Below, piece after piece: positions 17,126 to 25,653 of a stretch of DNA of 64,000 nt. The stretch is from Tractidigestivibacter sp050946515 (GTDB lineage Bacteria > Actinomycetota > Coriobacteriia > Coriobacteriales > Atopobiaceae). Position 1 is the stretch's first letter, and every line of letters begins with the position of its first letter. Made by a program: the position numbers and the translations under genes. Location: positions 62,001-126,000 of the forward strand of contig NZ_JBMNUX010000005.1 of NCBI RefSeq assembly GCF_050946515.1, written 5' to 3'. The notes under the pieces are model-generated. The model was not told the origin of the DNA. It worked only from the letters and a program-made list of their open reading frames with translations, and did not search any database.

Positions 17126-17266
17126 TGCCAGGTTGCGCGACCTCTGATGCCGCACCTGCCAGGTTGCGCGACCTCTGATGCCCGTTTTGCCAACTTGCGC
17201 GACCTCTGATGCCCAACCTGCCAACTTGCGCGAGCTCTGATGCCGCAAAAGTCGCGCAACTTGGCA
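17126..17266 (+). repeat. 31-bp tandem repeat array, copy 2
   Basis: Units start at 17126, 17157, 17188 and 17219 with an exact 31-bp period. As in copy 1, the last unit is followed by GCAAAA and an inverted half-unit (17251-17266; 14 of 16 pairs). The overall architecture is the same as at 16.6 kb. Confidence 0.85.
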
Positions 17267-17310
17267 GCGCGCCATTGCGTGGGATCCGCCGGGGCGATAA
17301 CGAGCCGACG

Positions 17311-18771
17311 CTACAGGTCGAGCGTGAAGCGCATGGACTGACCGTCGGGGCTGGTGGCACTTACGCTGCCGCCGTGGGCCTCGGCAACAGCCCGGACAAC
17401 CGCAAGCCCAATGCCGTGCCCGCCAGAGCTTCCGCGAGCAGAGTCCGAACGATAGAACCGCTCGAATAGCTCCGGATGGTCACCCTGTGCCACGGCTTCG
17501 CATGGATTCTCGACAGCAATACGCACATGCCCCCGGCGGAGCGGCTCGCACGACACATGCACGGTTGAGCCTTCAGTTGAGTACTTCAGAGCATTGTCAA
17601 CCAGCAGGCTCAGCGCTTGCTCAACCATGTTCTGATCGGCATTCACGGGAAGCTCCTCAGGCGCCTCGCACTCAATCGTACGACCGTTCGCAACAGCAAC
17701 GGGCTCAAAGTCCTCCACAACCTTGTGCACCAGCGCGGACAGGTTGAAGTCGACAAGCGTCAGCGTGTCACCCCCCTCGTCCATGCGCGCAAGCATCACG
17801 AGCTTGTTTGTAAGGTCGGTCATTCGGTTCACCTGATGGCGAATCGAGTCGACCCACTCCGAGGGGCCATCAACAATCTCGATGACGTCGGCAGACGAGC
17901 CGATGACGGCAAGCGGAGTTTTCAAATCGTGGCTCGCGTCGGTAATAAAGCGCCGTTGGCGAGCATAGCTTTCCTCCACAGGCGCGAGGGCACGCTTCGA
18001 AAATACGATGACCAGGGCCAGCACCAAAATGAGGGCAACGACGAGCACGACGATGCTCGCGAGAAGAAGCGACCTCATGCTTGAAAGGTCACGCGAGCAG
18101 TCAAGAAACACCACGCTCGTTGACCCATCAGACGACTCGGCCACCATATAGCGAAGGTCCCCCTCATAGCCTTTGTCGCCAGATTGCGCTCCGGAGTCAA
18201 GGAGTGCCTGCGCTATGGCCACGGCAGAGGTCTCGTCCACGGTCGCGATGCGGCTCACGTCACACGACGCAACCTCCCCCGAAGAGGTAAAAATCACCGA
18301 GAAGTAGCGCATCTCATAGGGCGTCTCTGCCGTGAAGTCCAAGCCGTTAGCCAGCACATCACCGACTGAGGAAGACTCGCCGGACGAGTCTTCGGAAGAG
18401 GCTTGCTGGTCGGACGTTTGATCTTCTCGGCTGGCCCCAGGACCCCCATCGTCGCCAGCGGGCTTATCCCCGCTAAACCGATTGACCAGGCTGTCAAATG
18501 ATCCGCCAGAATCGGCGACAACCTCTAGCTGGGCATCCGCGCGGTTCGTAATCCTCATGTAGTAGACGATGTTGATTGCCGCGACGATGCCGACAAGCAC
18601 GAGCGACACCGCGAGCATCGCCGAAACGATGAATTTGCGGCGCATGACGCTCACGATGGTGCGCGGACGCCGATGCCGCTTCCAACGCGGCACGTGCTTC
18701 TCCTTCTCGCCCTTTTCGGCATTCTCGCCAGTCAAGCCCTGATCAAGCTTGTCGTCAGTCTTCTCCGCCAT
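17311..18771 (-). CDS. Membrane sensor histidine kinase
   Basis: 486 residues. A basic cytoplasmic N-terminus precedes helix 1 (FIVSAMLAVSLVLVGIVAAINIVYY). An extracellular sensor region of about 170 residues with a Ser/Asp/Gly-rich stretch follows, then helix 2 (LLLASIVVLVVALILVLALVIVF), HisKA with the H-box DASHDLKTPL (His 281), and an HATPase_c domain (VDNALKYS, FYRSDSARGSSGGHGIGL). ATG at 18771 has GGAGGAG upstream. The cognate response regulator lies 28 bp upstream in the same operon. The stimulus is unknown. Confidence 0.93.
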   Translation of the reverse strand: MAEKTDDKLDQGLTGENAEKGEKEKHVPRWKRHRRPRTIVSVMRRKFIVSAMLAVSLVLVGIVAAINIVYYMRITNRADAQLEVVADSGGSFDSLVNRFSGDKPAGDDGGPGASREDQTSDQQASSEDSSGESSSVGDVLANGLDFTAETPYEMRYFSVIFTSSGEVASCDVSRIATVDETSAVAIAQALLDSGAQSGDKGYEGDLRYMVAESSDGSTSVVFLDCSRDLSSMRSLLLASIVVLVVALILVLALVIVFSKRALAPVEESYARQRRFITDASHDLKTPLAVIGSSADVIEIVDGPSEWVDSIRHQVNRMTDLTNKLVMLARMDEGGDTLTLVDFNLSALVHKVVEDFEPVAVANGRTIECEAPEELPVNADQNMVEQALSLLVDNALKYSTEGSTVHVSCEPLRRGHVRIAVENPCEAVAQGDHPELFERFYRSDSARGSSGGHGIGLAVVRAVAEAHGGSVSATSPDGQSMRFTLDL

Positions 18772-18799
18772 GCACTCCTCCGAACTAGGCAAAAGACGG

Positions 18800-19483
18800 C
18801 TAGGCCTTCTCGCCCCCATCTTCAAGGAAGTAGCCCACGCCGCGCGCCGCCGAGATCTTGACCGACGAGTCCACGCTTGCGATCTTCTTCCTCAAATTTG
18901 AGATATTCACCCACACGACGCTTGTTTCGACATCGGAAAGGGCTCCCCAGACCTTGCGCATGAACTGGTCGACGGAAATCTTTTGATTGGGATGGCGCAT
19001 CAGGATTTCCATCATCTGAAACTCTCGCTGGGTAAGGTCGCAGCTCTTGTCGCCGCAGACGAGGCGGCTGCTGTCAACATCAAGGGTCAGGTCTCCAAAA
19101 CTCGGGTTCTTGCGAGCACTCGCTGGGTCAGGCCGCGTAAGCACGCGGATTCGCGCCAGAAGCTCGGCGGCGGCAAAGGGCTTTGTCAGGTAATCGTTGG
19201 CTCCGGCGTCGAGCCCCTCAACGCGGTCGCGTATTTCCGACTTGGCAGTCAGCATGAGGACTGGCGCGGCCCCGCCTTCCTCGCGATACCGCTTCAGCAC
19301 CGTAAGACCGTCCACCTTGGGCATCATGATGTCGAGAATAAGCAGGTCATAGTCATTGTTGAAGGCGTCGTAGAGCGCCTCCTCGCCATCAAGCGCGGCA
19401 TCCACGACATATCCTGCATGTGTGAGTATTGCCACAAGCGCGCGAGAGAGCTCGCGTTCATCTTCTGCAAGAAGCAGTCTCAT
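18800..19483 (-). CDS. OmpR/PhoB-family response regulator
   Basis: 227 residues: receiver domain (MRLLLAEDERELSRAL; phosphoacceptor Asp in LLILDIMMPKVDG; Lys in YLTKPF) and C-terminal winged-helix DNA-binding domain (LTQREFQMMEILMRHPNQKIS ... VVWVNISNLRKKI ... ARGVGYFLE). ATG at 19483 with GGAAGGAA upstream matches the family start; the longer frame adds 19 residues without a binding site. First gene of the two-component operon. Confidence 0.94.
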   Translation of the reverse strand: MRLLLAEDERELSRALVAILTHAGYVVDAALDGEEALYDAFNNDYDLLILDIMMPKVDGLTVLKRYREEGGAAPVLMLTAKSEIRDRVEGLDAGANDYLTKPFAAAELLARIRVLTRPDPASARKNPSFGDLTLDVDSSRLVCGDKSCDLTQREFQMMEILMRHPNQKISVDQFMRKVWGALSDVETSVVWVNISNLRKKIASVDSSVKISAARGVGYFLEDGGEKA

Positions 19484-19607
19484 GGTGTTCCTTCCGAGTG
19501 GTGTAGGCGGCGCCATTGCCGCATTAGTTCCACGGTACACGAGCAGGCGAACGGCATGCGCGAGAGTTCCGCAAGTCGTTCGCCTCTGACCGCTCTATCG
19601 ATTTTTT

Positions 19608-20069
19608 CTAGTTGGCCATGTCGCCTGATCGGGCAAAGTGCCCGGGCCGAACCCTTGCCTTCTCCTTCGCCGAAACCATGATTGAGACGAACGTCAGGGC
19701 CAAGAGCACCGCGGCCGCCACGGCAAAGAGAGGAAGCAGCGAGGAGGTAGTGTCCGCAATCTCAAGAACGCCGCGAATGAAGCTTCCCATGGTGAGCGTT
19801 GCAACGGCCCCGTTATATGCAACGAATCCCCAACCATCGGCGCGCGGGAGCTCAACGACTCCCCAAAGCGAATAGACTCCAGTGCCCAGCGCAAGAGGCA
19901 CGAGTGCAAGGTAAGTCATAAACGGCGAGCTCACTCCATGGGAGAAGTGCGCATAGATAATGGATACGACCAGGCAGAATGCCGCAACACCCAGCCAGGT
20001 CCTTGCCGCCCTGTGGTCGCGGTTGCGCCTTGTTTCAAGGGGACCCTCGCTAGTAGCCAATGTAGACAA
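19608..20069 (-). CDS. Small four-helix membrane protein, function unknown
   Basis: About 153 residues with four hydrophobic helices (WLGVAAFCLVVSIIYAHF, FMTYLALVPLALGTGVYSLWG, GFVAYNGAVATLTMGSFIRGVL, LLPLFAVAAAVLLALTFVSIMV) and basic termini. I do not recognise the family. The start is uncertain: the TTG at 20069 overlaps the upstream glycosidase gene by 20 bp and would be translationally coupled, while TTG at 20060 is also possible. Its place as third gene after a GT2-GtrA protein and a phosphodiester glycosidase suggests an envelope role. Confidence 0.65.
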   Translation of the reverse strand: MSTLATSEGPLETRRNRDHRAARTWLGVAAFCLVVSIIYAHFSHGVSSPFMTYLALVPLALGTGVYSLWGVVELPRADGWGFVAYNGAVATLTMGSFIRGVLEIADTTSSLLPLFAVAAAVLLALTFVSIMVSAKEKARVRPGHFARSGDMAN

Positions 20070-21012
20070 TGTCGCTCACGCTTCTCTCTCCCATGTTGGT
20101 CCCGTCGGTCGGGTTATTCACAACAGATCCGTTGAAGTACATCGTGGACGACCCGCCGCCGTCCAGGTTGTATGCAAAAGTGGCGCCGTTTTCGGAGAGA
20201 AGCTCCGCCATTTGGTAGAGCGAAAGCCCCTCGCTCTCGCTGGTTCGACCGTCCGAGACAAAGAACTGATAGTGCAGTGGCTCTACCATCGCGATGGCAG
20301 TTCGTGGGTTGGACGACTTCGACTGCGAGACCTCATCGTCTTCGCTCACCATCAGCTCGCCGTTATCCAAGAGCACGGGTCCAAATGACAGGACCTGCCA
20401 AGCGCCCGAATCAAGCAGGTCTTGCGCGCTCGTCTCTCCCTCGGTTGCGGACGAAAATGTCCCGTCGCCCCAAATGACGAGGCAGTCGGTGCCCGTGTCG
20501 GCGGTCTCACGATACAGCACGCCATTCCTGATTACATATCCCGCGTCACGCCAGCCGTAATAGTCGCCGTTAATTGCGAGAATTGCGCTGTTTTCCTCGG
20601 CAATCGTCGAGGTGGTCTCCTTTACGTTGCGCCCATACGTGCCCTTGGCAAACGCGCACTTCAAGTACTCGAGGCTCGAGAGCTGGATGTCAGCCAAATA
20701 GTACGTCGTATTCGAGGTAGTTCCTGTCTTGATGTCAATTGAGATGTTGTCATCGCTGTAAGAGCTGCTCGTGACCGTTGCCTCGCCCGAGTCGCTCGAC
20801 CCGCTTGTGTCAGAAGACGACGTCGATGAGGCAGTCTGAATCATCGACGTGTTCTCCTCGGTCGCGCTCACGGTGTCGCGCTCAAGCACGAAAGCGTCGA
20901 GAAGCGTCCAGCTTGAGAGCCCCAGCAGGGCTACGCCATAGGTTGTGCCAGCCATGAACTGGCGACGCGTAAGAACGCGCGGCCTTTTTCTAGTTGATTC
21001 CTGACGCGGCAT
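20050..21012 (-). CDS. Exported phosphodiester glycosidase (NAGPA-like domain)
   Basis: 320 residues. The N-terminus has a twin-arginine motif (LTRRQFMAG) and hydrophobic stretch, so it is probably Tat-exported and membrane-anchored; a Ser/Thr-rich linker follows. The catalytic domain shows family hallmarks AINGDYYGWRD, GPVLLDNGELM, NPRTAIAM, FVSDGRT and YNLDGGGSSTMYFNG. NAGPA-type enzymes hydrolyse sugar-1-phosphodiester linkages and are found with bacterial exopolysaccharide or teichoic-acid genes. ATG at 21012 (AAAGGAG upstream) overlaps the preceding gene by 23 bp. Polymer substrate unknown. Confidence 0.87.
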   Translation of the reverse strand: MPRQESTRKRPRVLTRRQFMAGTTYGVALLGLSSWTLLDAFVLERDTVSATEENTSMIQTASSTSSSDTSGSSDSGEATVTSSSYSDDNISIDIKTGTTSNTTYYLADIQLSSLEYLKCAFAKGTYGRNVKETTSTIAEENSAILAINGDYYGWRDAGYVIRNGVLYRETADTGTDCLVIWGDGTFSSATEGETSAQDLLDSGAWQVLSFGPVLLDNGELMVSEDDEVSQSKSSNPRTAIAMVEPLHYQFFVSDGRTSESEGLSLYQMAELLSENGATFAYNLDGGGSSTMYFNGSVVNNPTDGTNMGERSVSDIVYIGY

Positions 21013-22117
21013 TGAAGCCAGCTCCTTTCGTGGCGGCAGTGGTAAGCGGAAGCGCCTGCTGGGCCCGCATGTCCTTCTCGCCCGCAAACACCCAGTTTCG
21101 CTGGACGAAGTAGCTGAAGACGAACAGGCACGAGTCAACAATGATCTTTGCGAGAAGCGCCGGGAGCACAAGCGAGACAAACGCTACGAGCGTCGCCGAC
21201 ATCAGCATCTGAGCCAGGAAGAGCACAAGATAGCGCTGCGCCTGGACATGCGTTCGTCCCTCGTCGGCACGGAAGCTCCAGAAGCGGTTGAGCGTAAAGT
21301 TGAGCGTCCCGGATGCGAGGCGAGCCACCACGGTAGCTACGGCAACCGCAATAACCGCGGAAAACGCCGCCGAGAAGACCGCCGTGCCGAGCGCAAAGAG
21401 CCCCAGATCAGCCACCGCGCAGATCAAGCTTGCGCCCGCGAAGCGAAAAAAGCTGCGGTAGATTCGGTAGGAGTCACGCAGGGTATCGAAGTGGGAGCCC
21501 GCGTTTCCATCCTCATACACCGTAGTGATGGGGATCATCAAGAGAGAGACTCCGCCACGCGCGACCATGGTCAAGAAATTCATCTCATACTCGTAGCGGT
21601 CACCGTCGCAGCTCTGGGCAACCGAGAAGAGTGATGCCGGAACAACGCGAAGCCCGGTTTGCGTGTCGGGGCACTTGACTCCCGTGTCGAGCTTGAAGTA
21701 GAGCGAGCTGAACGCGTTTCCCAGCTTACTTCGCGGAGGGACGTTGCGCTCGCGCAGATTTCGAATACCAAGCACGACGCAGCCGGGATTGTTCTGCGAG
21801 GCTATGGCCACGCGATAGACGTCCTTCGGCAAGTGCTGCCCATCGCCATCCACGGTCACGAACGCCGGCGCGTCAGGCCAGGTTTTCCTCATCGTCTGGA
21901 TGCCGGTCTTGATGGCAGCGCCCTTGCCGAGGTTCTTTCCGTGATGGACAACGACGCAGCCAGCATCGGAGAGGTAGTCAAAAACGGTGCTCCAATCGCT
22001 GTCGCTACCATCGTCGACTACGATAATGCGCTCAAAGCCCTGCTCCTTTAGCTGATCAACGAGCTCGGTAATTCCGGCGGACGGATTGATGGTTGGAATG
22101 ATAACGACCTGCTTCAT
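20990..22117 (-). CDS. Glycosyltransferase family 2 fused to a GtrA-like membrane domain
   Basis: 375 residues. Residues 1-230 are a GT2 domain of dolichyl-phosphate-mannose-synthase type (VVIIPTINPSAGITELV, VVDDGSDSD, NLGKGAAIKTGI, VTVDGDGQH, PDTQTGLRVV). Residues 230-350 contain four membrane helices ending NRFWSF and VQRNWVF, typical of GtrA flippase-like proteins. Such fusions make and translocate polyprenyl-phosphate sugars. ATG at 22117 follows AGAGGAG. It heads the operon with the phosphodiester glycosidase and the small membrane protein, suggesting envelope glycan decoration. Confidence 0.9.
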   Translation of the reverse strand: MKQVVIIPTINPSAGITELVDQLKEQGFERIIVVDDGSDSDWSTVFDYLSDAGCVVVHHGKNLGKGAAIKTGIQTMRKTWPDAPAFVTVDGDGQHLPKDVYRVAIASQNNPGCVVLGIRNLRERNVPPRSKLGNAFSSLYFKLDTGVKCPDTQTGLRVVPASLFSVAQSCDGDRYEYEMNFLTMVARGGVSLLMIPITTVYEDGNAGSHFDTLRDSYRIYRSFFRFAGASLICAVADLGLFALGTAVFSAAFSAVIAVAVATVVARLASGTLNFTLNRFWSFRADEGRTHVQAQRYLVLFLAQMLMSATLVAFVSLVLPALLAKIIVDSCLFVFSYFVQRNWVFAGEKDMRAQQALPLTTAATKGAGFNAASGIN

Positions 22118-22306
22118 TTTGGCTCCTCTCGGTCGTCCCGCACGTGCCGTGCAGGTTGAGAGGAACTCTACGGAATCGTCCTAAAGCGAAACTATGCGGG
22201 CCATTTCTCGCCGAGCGCGAAGGGGCGGCTCGAAAAGGTCGGAGAGGGAAGGTCGTGGCACCCCTCCCGAAAGACCAATCAAACGCAGCGCCGGGCCACT
22301 CGAAGG

Positions 22307-23164
22307 CTAGGCGAGAAAGTCCGGCTTCTTCCCGCCTTGTGCCCAGCCAGCGATCTGCTCGATTGCGGAAGCGACGGAATACTCGGAAGAAGGACCGATA
22401 TGCCAAGTGGCGTGCTCAGCGACCGTCGGGGAGGCGTTTGCGACTGCAACAGAATTGGGAACGGAGTCAATCATTGCCAGGTCGTTGTCGGAGTCGCCGA
22501 AAACGACGACCTCGTCAAGGGAGATTCCCAAATACTCGGCAATAAAGCGCACGGCCGAGCCCTTATCCCAGTTGGCAGGCGTAATGTCGATGATGGGGGC
22601 AACGTTGCTCGGAAACACAAAGCTCAGCTGCGGAAACGCCACGCTCAGAGCGTCTCTGACCTGCTCCATCTGGGGCCGCTCGCAGGCGCACTGAAGGTTT
22701 GCCTTCACGTACGGACCTTCCCCGAGCTCAGACACAACGCGTCGAAACTCGCCCCAATTGCACGAGCCAGACTTCATGACCCGCTCGGGCTGCGAGGTCA
22801 CCACCGCTGGCTTGGTCTCCTCTGAAAGATCGAAGATCGTAAGGAAGCAGCCAGCATCGGCCTTGTCCAGCCACAGCCAAAGCTGCCGCAAGACGTCAGT
22901 ATCGAAAGCGACGGTTTTGACAACTTTGCCGTCAACACGAATGACCTGACCGTTCACGAACGCGCCGGTCTGGCAGCACTCGTCGTGGCCGTCAAACATC
23001 CAGCTCATGCTCCCGGGAATCCTTCCCGACACGGGCCCAAAGTGGATTCCCTGCTCAAGCGCGGAGTCGATGGCGGCAATCGAGCGGGGAGACGCCACGC
23101 TGCGCCGTTGGAAAACGTAGGGAATCAGCGTGTCGTCCAGGTCGGTAAGGATGAGCTTGAACAT
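22307..23164 (-). CDS. HAD-superfamily (Cof-type) phosphatase
   Basis: 285 residues. HAD motif I is LTDLDDTLIPY, with motif II SGR and motif IV FGDSDNDLAMI; the type IIB cap lies between (about 85-200). Cof-like enzymes dephosphorylate sugar phosphates, FMN or pyridoxal phosphate; specificity cannot be read from sequence. ATG at 23164 follows GAAAGG. Monocistronic, between the GT2 operon and larBC. Confidence 0.9.
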   Translation of the reverse strand: MFKLILTDLDDTLIPYVFQRRSVASPRSIAAIDSALEQGIHFGPVSGRIPGSMSWMFDGHDECCQTGAFVNGQVIRVDGKVVKTVAFDTDVLRQLWLWLDKADAGCFLTIFDLSEETKPAVVTSQPERVMKSGSCNWGEFRRVVSELGEGPYVKANLQCACERPQMEQVRDALSVAFPQLSFVFPSNVAPIIDITPANWDKGSAVRFIAEYLGISLDEVVVFGDSDNDLAMIDSVPNSVAVANASPTVAEHATWHIGPSSEYSVASAIEQIAGWAQGGKKPDFLA

Positions 23165-23217
23165 AAAGACCTTTCGTTATCTGGCACAGCTACGGCGAAT
23201 CGAAGATGAGCGGTCAT

Positions 23218-23250
23218 CCCCAGCCTTGCATTGTACGTGCAAGGCTGGGG
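23218..23250. terminator. Hairpin between larC and the HAD gene
   Basis: 13-bp perfect stem CCCCAGCCTTGCA / TGCAAGGCTGGGG with a 7-nt loop, just past the larC stop. It lacks a T-tract on either strand, so termination is only a guess. Confidence 0.5.
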
Positions 23251-23282
23251 AAACCAAATACTATATCAGGCGAAATCTCGGG

Positions 23283-24737
23283 CTATTCATGCGACGAGCA
23301 GGCGTTCTCGACCGCGCGAAGAGCCTCGATGTACGAGATGCCGGCTTTTCCGGCAAGCGCGACAACGGAGTCGTGCTCGGGATACGTCCGAAGGCTGCCG
23401 TCGGGAAGCGTCACCTGCTTGCCAGCCGCCGGTCCATACGGCGTGGAGAGCTCGATCCGCTTGCGAGAAAGCGCGGTTCTCCACAGGGGGATGCGGCGAA
23501 CGCCAATGGTCGTTGTCTCCTCAAACAGCACACGCTCAAGCTCGGACACCTTGTCAGCAGCGCAGATGACTTGGATCTGCGTTCCCGGACGCATCTTCTT
23601 CATATAGCAAGGGATCAAGTGAACCTCGCGCGCCCCAGCAGCGAGAAGGGCGTCGAACGCGTGGCCGAGGGCCTCCCCCGTGCAGTCGTCGACCTCCGTC
23701 TCGAGCTGCCAGAGCTCGGGCTTGACCTTCTGACCCTCGTCGCCCTGGGAAGCTTCGCTCGCATTGCCACGGCGCAACTCCACCGGCTCGACAATCATCG
23801 CTCGAAGCGTCGACGGAGGATCGTAGGCGCGCTTTCCCGCTCCGACGCCCACGCGCGCCACGCGATACGCGTCAGGAAGGGCGTCCTCGGTCCGGACTGC
23901 CGCGGCAATCGCCGCGCCGGTCGGCGTAACGAGCTCGCCGGGCTGGTGTGCGCACTCAAGAACCAGACCATGCTCGGAAACGATGTTCAGCACGGCGGGA
24001 ACAGGCACCGAAAGCACGCCATGCGCCGCGCGAACGCGACCTTCTCCCTCCGCAAGGGGCGAGACGATCACATTGTCCACATCGAGGTCGTCAAGGCAAT
24101 ACGCAACGGCAACGACATCAACTATTGAATCTACTGCGCCAACCTCATGGAAGTGCACCTCTGAGACAGGCACCCCATGAGCATGCGCTTCCGCCTGCGC
24201 GAGAATATCAAAGATTTTATGAGCGGTGGCGCGGGCGCGCGGAGCCAGGTCGGCTGCGTCGATGATGCGCGCCACCTCGGCCGGACCGCGGTGCTCGTGG
24301 TGATGGTGACCGTGGCCGTCATGGTCGTGATCGTGACCGTCGTGACCGAGGTCCCTGTCGCGCTCCTCATGACCGTGGTCATGCTCGTGGTGATGGTGAT
24401 GCTTGCCATGATGGCGCTCGTCGTGATGGCGGCACTCGCCCTCATAGGTGCCCGGCGCGTCAAGCCCCTTGGGCGCCAGCCCTTCGCCAAGGCCACCGTA
24501 AAGGTAGGCCATGTCATGGTCGTGCCCGTCGTGCTCCTCGTCGAGCACGACGTCGAAGTCGCAGGCATCAAGTGCGCCGGCGCTCTTTCGACTCACGCGG
24601 ATCTCAAACCCCGCGACGTCCAAGCTGGCCAGGGCCCGGCGCAGCCCGTCCTCGTTGGCGCCCAAATCGAGCAACGCGCCGGCGACCATGTCGCCAGAAA
24701 TGCCGCAAGCGCAGTCAAGATAAAGGGTCTTTCCCAT
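23283..24737 (-). CDS. larC: Nickel-pincer cofactor nickel-insertion protein LarC (single ORF)
   Basis: 484 residues of the DUF111/LarC family, which inserts nickel into pyridinium-3,5-bisthiocarboxylate mononucleotide with CTP. Hallmarks: MGKTLYLDCACGISGDMVAGAL, VHFHEVGAVDSIVDV, HQPGELVTPTGAAI, LETEVDDCTGEALGH. A conspicuous His/Asp-rich insert of about 50 residues (roughly 85-140; runs of H and D) is a likely nickel store. In Lactiplantibacillus LarC is made through a frameshift; here it is one continuous frame. ATG at 24737 starts 1 bp after the larB stop. Confidence 0.93.
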   Translation of the reverse strand: MGKTLYLDCACGISGDMVAGALLDLGANEDGLRRALASLDVAGFEIRVSRKSAGALDACDFDVVLDEEHDGHDHDMAYLYGGLGEGLAPKGLDAPGTYEGECRHHDERHHGKHHHHHEHDHGHEERDRDLGHDGHDHDHDGHGHHHHEHRGPAEVARIIDAADLAPRARATAHKIFDILAQAEAHAHGVPVSEVHFHEVGAVDSIVDVVAVAYCLDDLDVDNVIVSPLAEGEGRVRAAHGVLSVPVPAVLNIVSEHGLVLECAHQPGELVTPTGAAIAAAVRTEDALPDAYRVARVGVGAGKRAYDPPSTLRAMIVEPVELRRGNASEASQGDEGQKVKPELWQLETEVDDCTGEALGHAFDALLAAGAREVHLIPCYMKKMRPGTQIQVICAADKVSELERVLFEETTTIGVRRIPLWRTALSRKRIELSTPYGPAAGKQVTLPDGSLRTYPEHDSVVALAGKAGISYIEALRAVENACSSHE

Positions 24738-24738
24738 G

Positions 24739-25542
24739 CTAGCTCCGCCTTCCTGCAAGTCCTCGCCCTGCGTGATCAATCAGCGCGGCCTGATAGCCCG
24801 CGCCAAATCCGTTGTCGATGTTCACGACGCTGACCCCACTCGCGCACGAGTTCAACATCGAGAGAAGCGCCGCCAAGCCGCCCAAGCTCGCTCCGTAGCC
24901 CACGCTCGTTGGGCAGGCAATCACCGGGCAGGCGGCAAGGCCGCCCACCACGCTGGCAAGGGCGCCCTCCATGCCGGCAATGGCGACGATTGCCGATGCG
25001 CCCTGGATGTCGGCCACGTGCGCAAGCAGCCGATGGAGCCCCGCGACCCCCACGTCATACAGGCGCTCGACGCGGCTTCCGAGCATCTCTGCCGTGAGCG
25101 CCGCCTCCTCGGCGCAATACAGATCGCTCGTCCCAGCACAGCAAACGACAACGTACGCGATGCCGTCGGGCTCGGGCGGGGCGCCCAGCATGCCCATGTG
25201 CGCCGTCTCGTTATAGGAAAAGCTTTTGGCGCGCGCCGCGTCCTTCTCGGCAAGAAGGCCCTCTACCTGCTCGGCCTTAGCGGGGTCAAGGCGCGTGACC
25301 AAGATTCGCTCCTGTCCTGCGCCAGCAAGCGCGCCCAAGATTCCCACAATCTGCTCCGCCGTCTTTCCGGCACCATAGATAACCTCGGAGACGCCTTGGC
25401 GCACGCTGCGGTCAAGGTCGGGCTTCGCATACCCCAAGTCGACAAACGACGGCTCTGACGCTATTTGCGCAAGCGCGGAGTCCACGTCAACGCTGCCATC
25501 CCGCAGCTGCTCAAGGACCTCGCGGAGCTGTGTTCTGTCCAT
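24739..25542 (-). CDS. larB: LarB, nicotinic-acid adenine dinucleotide carboxylase/hydrolase
   Basis: 267 residues with a C-terminal AIR-carboxylase-like (PurE) domain: VVVCCAGTSDLYCAEEA, YDVGVAGLHRLLAHV, IVAIAGMEGALASVVGGL and VACPTSVGYGAS-type motifs, plus EVIYGAGKT. LarB carboxylates the pyridinium ring of NaAD and cleaves the phosphoanhydride, the first step of nickel-pincer cofactor synthesis. ATG at 25542 follows AAGGGAG. First gene of a larB-larC operon; larE lies divergently upstream. Confidence 0.93.
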   Translation of the reverse strand: MDRTQLREVLEQLRDGSVDVDSALAQIASEPSFVDLGYAKPDLDRSVRQGVSEVIYGAGKTAEQIVGILGALAGAGQERILVTRLDPAKAEQVEGLLAEKDAARAKSFSYNETAHMGMLGAPPEPDGIAYVVVCCAGTSDLYCAEEAALTAEMLGSRVERLYDVGVAGLHRLLAHVADIQGASAIVAIAGMEGALASVVGGLAACPVIACPTSVGYGASLGGLAALLSMLNSCASGVSVVNIDNGFGAGYQAALIDHAGRGLAGRRS

Positions 25543-25653
25543 ACAAGCTCCCTTCAAAAGTTTTCTTTAGCATTATCCCACGCATTGCGGAATGCCAAAA
25601 TGCGCCGAAACTTTGGGCATACAACCTTTTTCGATTAGCACGAGGAGGACAGC

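Larger units (their letters stand above)
16460..17310. other. Gene-free 850 bp filled with two families of short repeats
   Basis: The first 130 bp are the promoter region of the exported protein. The rest consists of 31-bp repeats and CCCACACAACGG motifs described separately. Reading frames here have protein-like length only because the repeats lack stops; no ribosome binding sites fit them. Confidence 0.8.

Noticed and set aside
16516..17259. Minus-strand ORF of 247 residues across the 16.5-17.3 kb repeats
   Set aside because: Its translation is a recurring HQRSRKLAK / SEVAQPGR pattern that comes from the 31-bp DNA repeat read in shifting frames; no binding site or domain.
16594..17266. 31-bp repeats as a CRISPR array
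   Set aside because: Units are directly adjacent with a conserved core and no unique spacers of constant length, and no cas genes are present.
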